Below, one piece after another: positions 8,833-16,914 of a stretch of DNA of 64,000 nt. Each line of letters starts with the position of its first letter. The first letter of the stretch is position 1. Origin of the DNA: Catalinimonas alkaloidigena (GTDB lineage Bacteria; Bacteroidota; Bacteroidia; Cytophagales; Cyclobacteriaceae); assembly GCF_029504655.1 (NCBI RefSeq), contig NZ_JAQFIL010000001.1:4717001-4781000 (forward strand), written 5' to 3'. Under the pieces are notes generated by a model. It had not been told where the DNA came from and made no database searches. It saw only the letters and a program-made list of their open reading frames with translations. Position numbers and translations under genes: made by a program.

Positions 8833-11800
8833 TTAGAAATTGACAGTGACTCCAACAGAGAAAGTTTTACTGAATGGATAAGTTTGGGCCGTCCCACGGT
8901 CATCTGCCTGGGAAGTTTCCGAGAAATCCACATCGGCAGAAGCGGCTTCAGGGTCTACATAATCTGTAAGCTTGCTAAAGGTCACAAGATTCTCTCCGCT
9001 GAAGTAGAACCTTACGTTCTCCAGATTAATACCTTCCACCCATTGACGAGGCAAAGTATAACCAATACTCAGGTTTTTCAGGCGGAGGTAAGCTACGCTT
9101 TGCAGGTAGCGGTCATTGACCGTTCCTAGCTCACCATCACTGCTCAGGGCAGAGTAACCTCTCAAACGAGGAAAGTATGCATCGGGATTATCTTCTGACC
9201 ACATGTCATTCACCAGGTCTTTCCTCAGGAATGAGTTATAAGGGCGATTGTACATGGCCCAGAACAAACGGGAGTCACGGTTAGGATACCAGTCCTGTTT
9301 GCCAATGCCCTGGAAGAAAACGGAAATATCAAAATTATTCCAATCCGCCTGTATGCCGAAACTGTAAGGGAACTGAGGTGTAGCATTTCCAATTACTCTT
9401 CGGTCCCCGGGATTTTCCAGGGTATTGTCTCCTTCGCTGACCAGGCCATCACCATTCAGGTCAGCATATTTGACATCTCCTGCCCTGGGCATACCAAACT
9501 CCCCGGGAGATGAATTAATTCGGCCGTTCACCCGGGTCTGGTCCGCATGATTTAGCGCTTCTTCATCGGAAGCAAACAAACCTTCAATATGGTAGCCCCA
9601 GATTTCACCTACAGTCTGTCCTTCGTAGTAGTCTCCCAGGTAATTGTTAGGGTTATCAAATTTGGTGATTTCAGTTACCTGATTGGAGACTGTTCCATTC
9701 AGTACAAGGTTGAGAGGCTTGCCCCCCACATTAAAGCTTTCCTGGAATGAAAGTGATACTTCAAATCCTCTGGTCTGTAAGTCAGCGGCATTTTCCTCGG
9801 GAGAGGGTGTACCTAAAACCGCTGGAAGCGTTCTTCCCTGGGTAAGCATACCCAAAGTATTTCGCTGGAAGAAATCCACATTAGAAGTCAGGCGGTTTTT
9901 CAAAATTGAAATATCAAAACCCAGGTTGAGGGTATTTACTTTTTCCCAGGTAATATCCAGTGGATTGAGGCCAGGAGGATTTACATACTCTAATTTATTG
10001 CCATCTATAGCATAAGCGCCTGAAGTGTACTTGCTCAAGGTAGGTACATAAGCGTAATAATCATTTCCTAGCTGATTACCTAATGAGCCATAAGAAACCC
10101 TCAGCTTCAGATCGTTGACATACTCGTTTAATCTGGCGAAGAAGTCTTCGTTGGCAATAGACCATCCGGCAGAAACTGATGGGAAGAAGCCCCAACGGTA
10201 TTCGGAAGGAAAACGAGAAGAACCATCATATCGGCCGTTTACTTCTAACAAATAACGGCTGTCGTAATCATAATTGACACGGAAGAAATACCCATGAATA
10301 CCCCATTCCCAGGCATCCCCGTAAGCTTCAGGATCGCTACTTCCCAAATCCAGTGCGTTCAACTCATCAGAAAGGCTGTTTTTCTTACGAGCATCCACCG
10401 ACTCATAACTCTTAAGTTCGCGGTTAAAACCAATCATCTCACTGAAGTGATGACGTCCAATATTATGCTCATAATTGGCGTAAAGGTTTAGCGCAGTATA
10501 GTTTTCCTTTAAGTTCAATTCCCTCAGCTGATCATTGCCCAGATAATCTATCTGTCCGGGATATACCGACCAGGGCACTCTCACGTTTCTTTCTACTTCA
10601 TCATGAAAATCCCAGCGGTTGGTGTAGTTAAATTTAACACTCAGGTTTTCTACGGGAACAGGTGTGAGGGTAGCGCCAAAAGTGTTTACCAGTTGTCTTT
10701 TGTTGATGGTTTCTTTTGCTTTGCCATAAAGCAAAGAGGCAAACACCCCATCTCCAATAGTATAATTGTTCAACTCGGTTCGGAAAGTAGCGGTACCATC
10801 AGGATTGGTCAATGTGTAAGAAGGCAGGGCATGTACCCAGATCAGGCTTCCCCAGGGATCATCCCATCCATACATGCTACCACCATGGGTGAGCTGGTCG
10901 CTGGTATTGACCATGATATTTTCTGAAAGGCTCAGCCAGTCGTTTACTTTCAGGTCAAGCTTGGCTCTACCGTTATACGCCTCAAAATTATCATCCTGTA
11001 TTTTCAGGATACCGGTTTGCTTGTAAAAACGTCCTGAGAGCAAAACACTTAGTTTTTCTGTGCCACCGGTAATGGTAACATTGTGGTTTTGTGAAGGCTG
11101 CCATTTGCGGAACATGGTGTTCCACCAGTCCGTATTTCCATAGTAGATGTACTGCTCTCTCCCATTGCGATTATCCAACACTACATCAGGAAGCGAAGGA
11201 TCTTCTGACCTTCTTCTCAACTCTTCATAATCCGCTTCAGAATAACCGGTATAGGTCCTTCCTACAGACACCTGAAAAGCTTCATCCACCAGCATAGCCG
11301 CCTGATAAGGGTCAGTGACAAAGTCGGTATTAGTGGTAGCAGTTCCCCAGGCAAAGTTGTTGGTATAGCTTACTCGTGTACGGCCTGCCTGAGCGGTTTT
11401 GGTTGTTACCAATACTACGCCGAATGCCCCTCTGGCTCCATATATAGCTGAAGCAGCAGCATCTTTCAAAACTGTAACCGACTCGACATCAGCAGGGTTT
11501 ATCTTATTAATATCACCCTCTACACCGTCTATCAGTATCAGCGGGCCACCGCCATTGATAGAAGTATAACCTCTCACATTGAGCTTTGGCTCAGCACCGG
11601 GATTCCCGCTACCACGGTTAATATTTAAGCCGGGAAGTGTCCCCTGCAAGCTTTGGGTTAGGTTTACATTGGGACGCTTGGCCAGCTCCTGCGCATCCAG
11701 TTGAGAAACCGCACCGGTAAGATTGGCTTTCTTTTGCGTACCATAACCGACAACCACTACTTCGTTGAGGCTTTTTACATCTTCAAACAGACTTACATTC

Positions 11801-12387
11801 AGGCTGCTCTGTCCGTTTACTTTTACTTCCTGCGTCTGATAACCTACAAAAGAAAATACCAGGACAGGATCATCAATATCATCGGCGATGTTCAGCCTGA
11901 AATTTCCATCTATATCAGTGATCGTCCCGACAGTAGAATTTTGGATCAGCACGGAAACTCCGGGGATGGGCTGTCCTTCCTGATCGGTTACTTGACCACT
12001 TACATTTTCCAGAGGCTGTTTTTTGAGCTGAGGCCGGCGCTTTAAGGTCACAGAAATTGTTTGCCCGTTGATGCGGTATCTTATGGGAGCTTGATGAGCC
12101 AGCATTTCCAGTACTTGCTCAATGCTTTCTTCCCGGCTGATGATGGTAAACACCTGATTCAGTTTTGCTACCTCCTCTGCATAGGCAAACTGAAAATCGT
12201 ATCGAGATTCAATTTCCGCAAACACCTCTATCAGCTTTACATCACTAAGAGAAAGCGAGATGCTTGTCGGTTCATGATTTTCTGGTCCCGCTTTCAGAGG
12301 CGGTGAGGCCAGATGCAATAAGGCAAGCAATAGCAGCGCATAACTGCTGATGAAGCCCTTCTTCACAAAAGGTAATTTTGGTTTCAT
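8833..12387 (-). CDS. SusC/RagA TonB-linked outer membrane transporter with STN domain
   Basis: TonB-dependent import channel, 1184 residues. Order: signal peptide (about 1-33), STN domain (about 42-112, LSLSDVKLIEVFAEIESRYDF), CarboxypepD_reg-like domain (about 125-208), SusC/RagA signature (LNEVVVVGYGTQKKANLTGA), plug with VRGYTSINGGGPLILIDG, and a 22-strand barrel ending in a typical aromatic C-terminus (SKTFSVGVTVNF). The STN domain marks transporters that signal through a FecR anti-sigma factor. The fecR and sigma genes are immediately upstream, with fecR ending 8 bases before this start. The substrate is not evident; the downstream phosphodiesterase-fold gene is the best clue. Confidence 0.96.
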   Translation of the reverse strand: MKPKLPFVKKGFISSYALLLLALLHLASPPLKAGPENHEPTSISLSLSDVKLIEVFAEIESRYDFQFAYAEEVAKLNQVFTIISREESIEQVLEMLAHQAPIRYRINGQTISVTLKRRPQLKKQPLENVSGQVTDQEGQPIPGVSVLIQNSTVGTITDIDGNFRLNIADDIDDPVLVFSFVGYQTQEVKVNGQSSLNVSLFEDVKSLNEVVVVGYGTQKKANLTGAVSQLDAQELAKRPNVNLTQSLQGTLPGLNINRGSGNPGAEPKLNVRGYTSINGGGPLILIDGVEGDINKINPADVESVTVLKDAAASAIYGARGAFGVVLVTTKTAQAGRTRVSYTNNFAWGTATTNTDFVTDPYQAAMLVDEAFQVSVGRTYTGYSEADYEELRRRSEDPSLPDVVLDNRNGREQYIYYGNTDWWNTMFRKWQPSQNHNVTITGGTEKLSVLLSGRFYKQTGILKIQDDNFEAYNGRAKLDLKVNDWLSLSENIMVNTSDQLTHGGSMYGWDDPWGSLIWVHALPSYTLTNPDGTATFRTELNNYTIGDGVFASLLYGKAKETINKRQLVNTFGATLTPVPVENLSVKFNYTNRWDFHDEVERNVRVPWSVYPGQIDYLGNDQLRELNLKENYTALNLYANYEHNIGRHHFSEMIGFNRELKSYESVDARKKNSLSDELNALDLGSSDPEAYGDAWEWGIHGYFFRVNYDYDSRYLLEVNGRYDGSSRFPSEYRWGFFPSVSAGWSIANEDFFARLNEYVNDLKLRVSYGSLGNQLGNDYYAYVPTLSKYTSGAYAIDGNKLEYVNPPGLNPLDITWEKVNTLNLGFDISILKNRLTSNVDFFQRNTLGMLTQGRTLPAVLGTPSPEENAADLQTRGFEVSLSFQESFNVGGKPLNLVLNGTVSNQVTEITKFDNPNNYLGDYYEGQTVGEIWGYHIEGLFASDEEALNHADQTRVNGRINSSPGEFGMPRAGDVKYADLNGDGLVSEGDNTLENPGDRRVIGNATPQFPYSFGIQADWNNFDISVFFQGIGKQDWYPNRDSRLFWAMYNRPYNSFLRKDLVNDMWSEDNPDAYFPRLRGYSALSSDGELGTVNDRYLQSVAYLRLKNLSIGYTLPRQWVEGINLENVRFYFSGENLVTFSKLTDYVDPEAASADVDFSETSQADDRGTAQTYPFSKTFSVGVTVNF

Positions 12388-12395
12388 AGTAGGTT

Positions 12396-13376
12396 TTATT
12401 GTGGTGTAATAGATATATTTTGGTTTGCATTGATTTCGTATTCAGCCCCCAGCAGAAAGCAAAGGTCATCCAGTACATAGCTGATGGGCTGGTCTTGATA
12501 GCTTGCGGTAACTGAGCGGTCCAGCAGGCTGGCTTCACAATGAATTCTTACGCCATAAGCACGTTCCAGACGAACTATGACCTGGGCCATGTTAAGCGTC
12601 TTGAACGCCAGCACACCTTCCTTCCACGAGAAGACCTCTTCAGGAATATGGGAGATGTGATTGAGCTGAGCATGTTGCTGATCCAGCAGTGCTCCTTCAT
12701 GGGGTTTAAGTCTAATTTTTTCTTGCTGGCCGTGTTTATTGGTGCTGACTTCTACCAAGCCGCTGGCTACTGCTACCATAGCCTCACTGTCATGGACATT
12801 GACATTAAAGGAAGTGCCTAAAACGCGGGTGGAAAGCGACTCAGTTTCTACAATAAAAGGCGTCTGCTCATTTCTCCGAACTTCAAAAAAAGCCTCACCC
12901 TCCAGGTAAACTTTTCTTTCTTCTGTGCCGAAAAGATTTTTCTCAAACCTGATCATGCTCAGATAATTGAGCTGAACTGTTGAGCTATCCGGTAACATGA
13001 CTTTTCTTTGCTCGCCGGCCTGTGTACTGTAAGTTTGCCATGCTAATTTGGCTACGGATGGCTTCGTTGAAGTAGCATCACCTTTGAAATAAAAGAAGTA
13101 GCTAAATCCTAGTAGCAGCAGTAATGAAGCGGCTGCTTTCCCTATTAGCGCTGAACTCATAGAATTTTTGGAAGCAGAAGGACGAATGCCTCGCTGAACA
13201 TTTTTCAGTATTCTCTGCCTGACTTGCTCAGGTGAGTCTTTCAGTTCATTCCAAACCTCCCCTGAGTCTGACTGCTGTTCGTCAAAAAACTGGTCTAGCA
13301 CCTTAGTTTCAGTAGCTTGTGACTGCCCTTTTACATATCGGGCGAACAGCTGCCTCCAGAACTTTTGTTGCTCCAT
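12396..13376 (-). CDS. FecR family anti-sigma factor
   Basis: Inner-membrane anti-sigma factor that relays the state of the SusC transporter to the adjacent ECF sigma factor. From the ATG at 13376 it is 326 residues: cytoplasmic helical N-terminus (MEQQKFWRQLFARYVKGQ), one transmembrane helix (about residues 80-100, AAASLLLLLGFSYFFYF), a FecR domain (YSTQAGEQRKVMLPDSSTVQLN, then GEAFFEVRRNEQTPFIVET) and a C-terminal DUF4974-type domain (MAQVIVRLERAYGVRIHC). An ATG at 13394 is in frame but adds six unconserved residues. It lies 70 bases after the sigma gene and 8 bases before susC. Confidence 0.93.
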   Translation of the reverse strand: MEQQKFWRQLFARYVKGQSQATETKVLDQFFDEQQSDSGEVWNELKDSPEQVRQRILKNVQRGIRPSASKNSMSSALIGKAAASLLLLLGFSYFFYFKGDATSTKPSVAKLAWQTYSTQAGEQRKVMLPDSSTVQLNYLSMIRFEKNLFGTEERKVYLEGEAFFEVRRNEQTPFIVETESLSTRVLGTSFNVNVHDSEAMVAVASGLVEVSTNKHGQQEKIRLKPHEGALLDQQHAQLNHISHIPEEVFSWKEGVLAFKTLNMAQVIVRLERAYGVRIHCEASLLDRSVTASYQDQPISYVLDDLCFLLGAEYEINANQNISITPQ

Positions 13377-13446
13377 AGTTATCGCTTTACACAAGCAAGT
13401 ATCAGAAAGCAGGACTTCTACTTAGTGCAAAGCGATTATGGATATA

Positions 13447-14001
13447 TTAAATGAAATGCTTAAGAATTAACAGAATAGTAACGGGATTGATCTTGTTTTT
13501 CAAAATCTTAGTAGCATGGTACAAATGATTTTCTACCGTACGCACTGACATGCCCAGGCGCTCGGCAATTTCCGTCACACTCCGGTCTTCATACCTTCTT
13601 AAGACATAAACCTGCTTGCAGCGCGGGGGCAATTCTTCTACGACCTGTTCTATTTTTTCTCTCAACTCATTGAGAATATACTGATCTTCTGCCGAAGCCT
13701 GATGTAAAAGAGTTTCCAGTATATCAATGTTCCTTTCCGGAATATGATTGCGTGAGAGGGTGGTAAAGACTTTATTTTTTACCATTTGGGTCAGGTAAGC
13801 CTCAGGATTCTGCAAATCCAGGCTCTTTCTTCTGGACCACAAATCTATAAATACATCCTGCACCAGGTCTTCAGAAACTTTCTGATCCTGAAGAATTTTG
13901 TAGGCTATAGAAAAGCAGCGCTGCCACTGTTGGTTAAAAAATTCGCCAAAGGCAACTTCTGAATCGGACTGGATTTGCTCCCAGATAAGAAGATCGCACA
14001 T
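13447..14001 (-). CDS. ECF RNA polymerase sigma factor
   Basis: A 184-residue sigma-70 family factor of the Bacteroidota FecI-like group. Region 2 is visible as CFSIAYKILQDQKVSEDLVQDVFIDLW and region 4 as LPPRCKQVYVLRRYEDRSVTEIAERLGMSVRTVENHLYHATKIL (quoted in part). It heads the sigma-FecR-SusC-SusD-EEP operon on the minus strand and should activate that operon when SusC loads its substrate. Upstream, on the opposite strand, is a promoter-like sequence and a tiny reading frame at 14052-14196. Confidence 0.95.
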   Translation of the reverse strand: MCDLLIWEQIQSDSEVAFGEFFNQQWQRCFSIAYKILQDQKVSEDLVQDVFIDLWSRRKSLDLQNPEAYLTQMVKNKVFTTLSRNHIPERNIDILETLLHQASAEDQYILNELREKIEQVVEELPPRCKQVYVLRRYEDRSVTEIAERLGMSVRTVENHLYHATKILKNKINPVTILLILKHFI

Positions 14002-14051
14002 AGGAAATCAATTTTGAGGCAAATAACGAAGGCTAGAGAATGATTAGAAAA

Positions 14052-14079
14052 TTGGAAGGTTATGATTTTGTTATATTTG
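14052..14079 (+). promoter_or_regulatory. Bacteroidota-type promoter, plus strand
   Basis: TTG (14052-14054), a 17-bp spacer and TATATTTG (14072-14079), an excellent -33/-7 match with the same spacing as the promoter before the giant surface gene. It lies between two minus-strand genes and points against them. The only frame it could serve is the 35-codon one at 14089. Confidence 0.6.
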
Positions 14080-14088
14080 GATCCGGGC

Positions 14089-14196
14089 ATGAAGAAAAAA
14101 ACAGCACACTTCTGCGCACTGCTTTTATTATTAATACCATCTGCACAAGCAGATTTAGCGCAAATTATTTTAGCTGGAATACCCGTGAGATGTTAA
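14089..14196 (+). CDS. Tiny signal-peptide-like ORF (35 aa)
   Basis: An ATG nine bases after a good -7 element opens a 35-codon frame with a near-perfect signal peptide: basic start MKKKTAHF, a leucine/isoleucine core and an AQA cleavage-type site, followed by about a dozen residues and TAA. The end overlaps the 3' end of the barrel gene on the other strand. It is either the surviving 5' end of a lost exported-protein gene or a small peptide with a leaderless or very short-leader mRNA. Coding status is uncertain. Confidence 0.4.
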   Translation: MKKKTAHFCALLLLLIPSAQADLAQIILAGIPVRC

Positions 14197-15046
14197 AACC
14201 AAAATGGATATCTCCTGAGAAAAAATTGCCGGTCGTTTCGGTGATAAAACCTTCTTCTATCATCGCCCGGGCATTGGTGAAATGTAGCTGAAACACATGC
14301 CCTCCCGTTTCAATATCAAAACCGATGGCAAAGGGGTTGTAGTACATACTTTCTTCTGCCTCTGCATTGATGCGATAATAATATTCTGCATTCAACGCTA
14401 CTCTATTGGTGAGTTTGTAACGACCTCCTACTCCAAGTGCATACAGCTTATTGTCCATCTCCGCTGTAGCCACCAAATTACGATGTACCAGTGTGGGCAT
14501 AAGCTGAAGCGAGAGTTTACTACTGAACTTCCTTGCCATCAACAACTGATAGGTATAATCAACCCTTGATTTGAATTGTAGTTCACGCTCAGGATTTTCA
14601 ATTCTGAGGGTATTGATGGCCATACTCGTAAAAGCAGTAATGGTAAGAGGGAGCAGGCGTGCACCACGCTGCTGCTGCAAAAGTTGATATTTGACAAATC
14701 CATCTATTACTTTCTCCAAAGAGCTACGCCCAATACCAATATTTAAACGATCAGTAATGCCGTACTCTAAACCAAGGCGGATATTGGACTCGTCCAGTCC
14801 AAAAAACTCATAGGCCCCACCATTGAGTCTGCCAAAACGGTGAGAAATTAAAAAAGTAAGTGCGCCCTCTCCATCGGTTTCTACCGAATGTCCATTGATC
14901 AGCCGGCTGCCTTTAAAAGTTGCGTCTTCAATCAGTACTTGTGCACTGTCTTGTTCTTTTTCAAGCTCATCCAGCAGTCCCTGTGCCCTACCGGCACTAC
15001 CAATTATTAATAGAAGGCTTACAAAAATTATGGTTTTATTGCACAT
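14165..15046 (-). CDS. DUF5777-like outer membrane beta-barrel protein
   Basis: From the ATG at 15046 the product is 293 residues: signal peptide (MCNKTIIFVSLLLIIGSAGRAQ), a short linker, then alternating amphipathic strands typical of an outer membrane barrel. It has the segment HRFGRLNGGAYEFFGLDESNIRLGLEYGITDRL (quoted in part) that I associate with DUF5777 proteins, and ends with FNISRVFQLK. Transport or structural role unknown. It overlaps the end of the YceI gene by 11 bases, so the two are translationally linked in a four-gene operon with two cytochrome-like lipoproteins. A further in-frame ATG at 15070 would lengthen the overlap and is less likely. Confidence 0.82.
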   Translation of the reverse strand: MCNKTIIFVSLLLIIGSAGRAQGLLDELEKEQDSAQVLIEDATFKGSRLINGHSVETDGEGALTFLISHRFGRLNGGAYEFFGLDESNIRLGLEYGITDRLNIGIGRSSLEKVIDGFVKYQLLQQQRGARLLPLTITAFTSMAINTLRIENPERELQFKSRVDYTYQLLMARKFSSKLSLQLMPTLVHRNLVATAEMDNKLYALGVGGRYKLTNRVALNAEYYYRINAEAEESMYYNPFAIGFDIETGGHVFQLHFTNARAMIEEGFITETTGNFFSGDIHFGFNISRVFQLK

Positions 15047-15581
15047 AAGGCTGGTATTGAAAACTGACACTTACTTCTACTTCTTCTGCAATGTTATAAA
15101 AGACAACTTTGGGAATATCTATATCGTAATCTTCAAGTCTGATAGGAAAAGTGGCTTGCATGCTCAGGTCGGAACCATTGCTCTTCACCGTACCAGGCAC
15201 TTCAATCTGATGCGTAACTCCATGAATGGTCATTTCTCCCTGAGCAGTAACCTTTTGTTCAGTCTTGCCTGCTTTATAACCATGAAGCTTACCCTCAAAT
15301 TTAGCATTGGGATATTTATCAGACTCCATATAGTTTTCGTTAAAGTGCTCCTGCATGAGAGATTTCTTAAACTCAAAACCTTTGATAGGTATCACAAAAG
15401 CTATTTCTCCCGCTTCAGCATCAAAGATACTCTTGGCTTCCATATTATAGGCTTCTATGTCTTCCATGGGGGCTTCTGAAAAGAAGGATACTTCGCTGGA
15501 AGATAATCTGTACTTCTGTGCGTATGAGTTTGAGAAAAAATGACTAAACGTAAATACAGTGATGATCAAAAAATATTTCAT
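15036..15581 (-). CDS. YceI family periplasmic lipid-binding-like protein
   Basis: A 181-residue exported lipocalin-like protein with signal peptide MKYFLIITVFTFSHFFSNSYAQ. The YceI domain follows: SEVSFFSEAPMEDIEA, then FVIPIKGFEFKKSLMQEHFNENYMES (quoted in part), KYPNAKFEGKLHGY and MTIHGVTHQIEVPGT. The family binds isoprenoid or amide lipids in the periplasm; several members sit near redox proteins. Here it lies 6 bases downstream of a cytochrome-like lipoprotein and overlaps the next barrel gene, so a shared envelope redox or lipid role is plausible. Confidence 0.92.
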   Translation of the reverse strand: MKYFLIITVFTFSHFFSNSYAQKYRLSSSEVSFFSEAPMEDIEAYNMEAKSIFDAEAGEIAFVIPIKGFEFKKSLMQEHFNENYMESDKYPNAKFEGKLHGYKAGKTEQKVTAQGEMTIHGVTHQIEVPGTVKSNGSDLSMQATFPIRLEDYDIDIPKVVFYNIAEEVEVSVSFQYQPYVQ

Positions 15582-15587
15582 AAGAGA

Positions 15588-15929
15588 TTAGTTGTTAGGT
15601 GCTCCGCTATCTACCCAGCAGGCGATGGCCTGTATCTGGGCATCTGATAAGTCTTTTCCCGAGGAAGCAGGAGGCATAACCCCACTTTGCGTCACAGACC
15701 TGATACGTGAAGCATTGTTCATAATAAGCTGTGCTGAACTTAGGTTTGGAGCCTGTATCCCGCTATGGCAAGCAGGTATGGCACAATTGGCATTGATGAT
15801 GGGTGTAATATCATCAGCCAGTGAATGCGCTTCCTCACCACAGAACATTTTCCCAAACAGCTCTTCTTCATTGTCACTGGCACAGGCCATTACCATTATG
15901 CATACAGTGCATATCACCATTTTTTTCAT
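15588..15929 (-). CDS. Cytochrome c-like small lipoprotein with CX4CH motif
   Basis: A 113-residue lipoprotein (signal MKKMVICTVCIMVMAC). Its domain contains CAIPACH, a CX4CH variant of the haem c motif, followed by a MPP segment (SGVMPPASSG) where the distal Met ligand of class I cytochromes would be, and the ending IACWVDSGAPNN. The layout fits a small mono-haem cytochrome c domain; whether CX4CH is haem-loaded here is unproven. It is a close duplicate of the C-terminal domain encoded just upstream at 15961-16752 and lies 31 bases after it, in one operon with yceI. Confidence 0.8.
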   Translation of the reverse strand: MKKMVICTVCIMVMACASDNEEELFGKMFCGEEAHSLADDITPIINANCAIPACHSGIQAPNLSSAQLIMNNASRIRSVTQSGVMPPASSGKDLSDAQIQAIACWVDSGAPNN

Positions 15930-15960
15930 ACGTTTTCTACTTTATAGATTGTATAGGAAG

Positions 15961-16752
15961 TTAATTGTCAGGGGCTCCGCTATCTACCCAGCATGCGATG
16001 GCTTCTATTTGTTCATTGGAAAGTGAGCCCCCCGAACTTGGCGGAGGCATAGTTCCTGAGCCTGTTCTGCTTTTGATAGCAGCTGCCCTGTTCAATATGG
16101 TTTGTTTTTCCGTGAAGTTGGGCAGGCCGGTACCCGCTACATGGCAACCACTTACTGCACAGTTGGTGCTGATAATATCACTGATACGGGCACTAAAAGA
16201 TATTTCGGTATCTACACTGGCGGTAAGCTCGGTAGTACAACCATTGGCGTCCTGAACAGTCACTACATATTCACTGGCTTCCAGCTCTTCAAACGCATTG
16301 TCGGATTGAAAATTTTCACCATCCAGACTATAAGCATAGGGAGAAGTCCCTCCGTTTGCTTCCACCATAAGTGTACCTTCTGCCTGCCCACATTCAGAAG
16401 CAGTTGTGCTGGCCTGTGCATTTATTTCCACCTCTTCATTTCCAACAGTCACTGTCAGACTGGTAGTACAGCCTTCAGCATCTTCAGCACTAATCTCGTA
16501 GGTAGCGGGGGCTAGATCAGTAAAAGTATTATCGGACTGGCTGCTGCCTCCATCCAAACGATAACTTACTGTTCCCTGTGCACCACTTGCAGACAGGCTT
16601 ATTGTACCATTTTCCGCTTCGCAGGTAGCATTCGTAACATTTGTAGTGCTTAAAGTGAAGTTATCGGGACAGGTCACGCCTTCTTCATCTTCATCGCAGG
16701 AGAATAAAAAGCTACAGCATAGCAGGGCAAAAAAATAGTTAAAGTACTTCAT
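15961..16752 (-). CDS. SprB-repeat lipoprotein fused to a cytochrome-like domain
   Basis: From the ATG at 16752 the product is 263 residues: lipoprotein signal (MKYFNYFFALLCCSFLFSC), two SprB-type repeats of about 67 residues (each with a TCEAENG- or ECGQAEG-like start, YRLDGG/YSLDGE and a YxxxxxDAxGCTT end), and a C-terminal CX4CH domain (CAVSGCH, GTMPPPSSG, IACWVDSGAPDN). SprB repeats are adhesin modules of gliding Bacteroidota; joining them to a cytochrome-like domain is unusual. First gene of a four-gene operon. An in-frame ATG at 16773 is possible but spoils the signal peptide. Confidence 0.82.
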   Translation of the reverse strand: MKYFNYFFALLCCSFLFSCDEDEEGVTCPDNFTLSTTNVTNATCEAENGTISLSASGAQGTVSYRLDGGSSQSDNTFTDLAPATYEISAEDAEGCTTSLTVTVGNEEVEINAQASTTASECGQAEGTLMVEANGGTSPYAYSLDGENFQSDNAFEELEASEYVVTVQDANGCTTELTASVDTEISFSARISDIISTNCAVSGCHVAGTGLPNFTEKQTILNRAAAIKSRTGSGTMPPPSSGGSLSNEQIEAIACWVDSGAPDN

Positions 16753-16845
16753 AGCATCTGAGGTTTGTTTCACACACGATTGGTTGAGCAGCGTACTGCT
16801 TTTATGTTATTAGAACAAAGCCAAATATTGATTGGGGAAGATATT

Positions 16846-16863
16846 CCGGGGCAAATGCCCCGG
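16846..16863. repeat. Perfect GC hairpin in intergenic space
   Basis: CCGGGGC (16846-16852) and GCCCCGG (16857-16863) form a perfect 7-bp stem around AAAT. It sits downstream of the barrel-hybrid gene and upstream of the SprB-cytochrome gene, both on the minus strand. No U-tract follows in either direction, so it is more likely an mRNA-stabilising or attenuating structure than an ordinary terminator. Confidence 0.6.
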
Positions 16864-16914
16864 ATTATCCGTAGCCTAGATCCACTTATATGTGGTATTT
16901 TGAATGTCTTGGTT

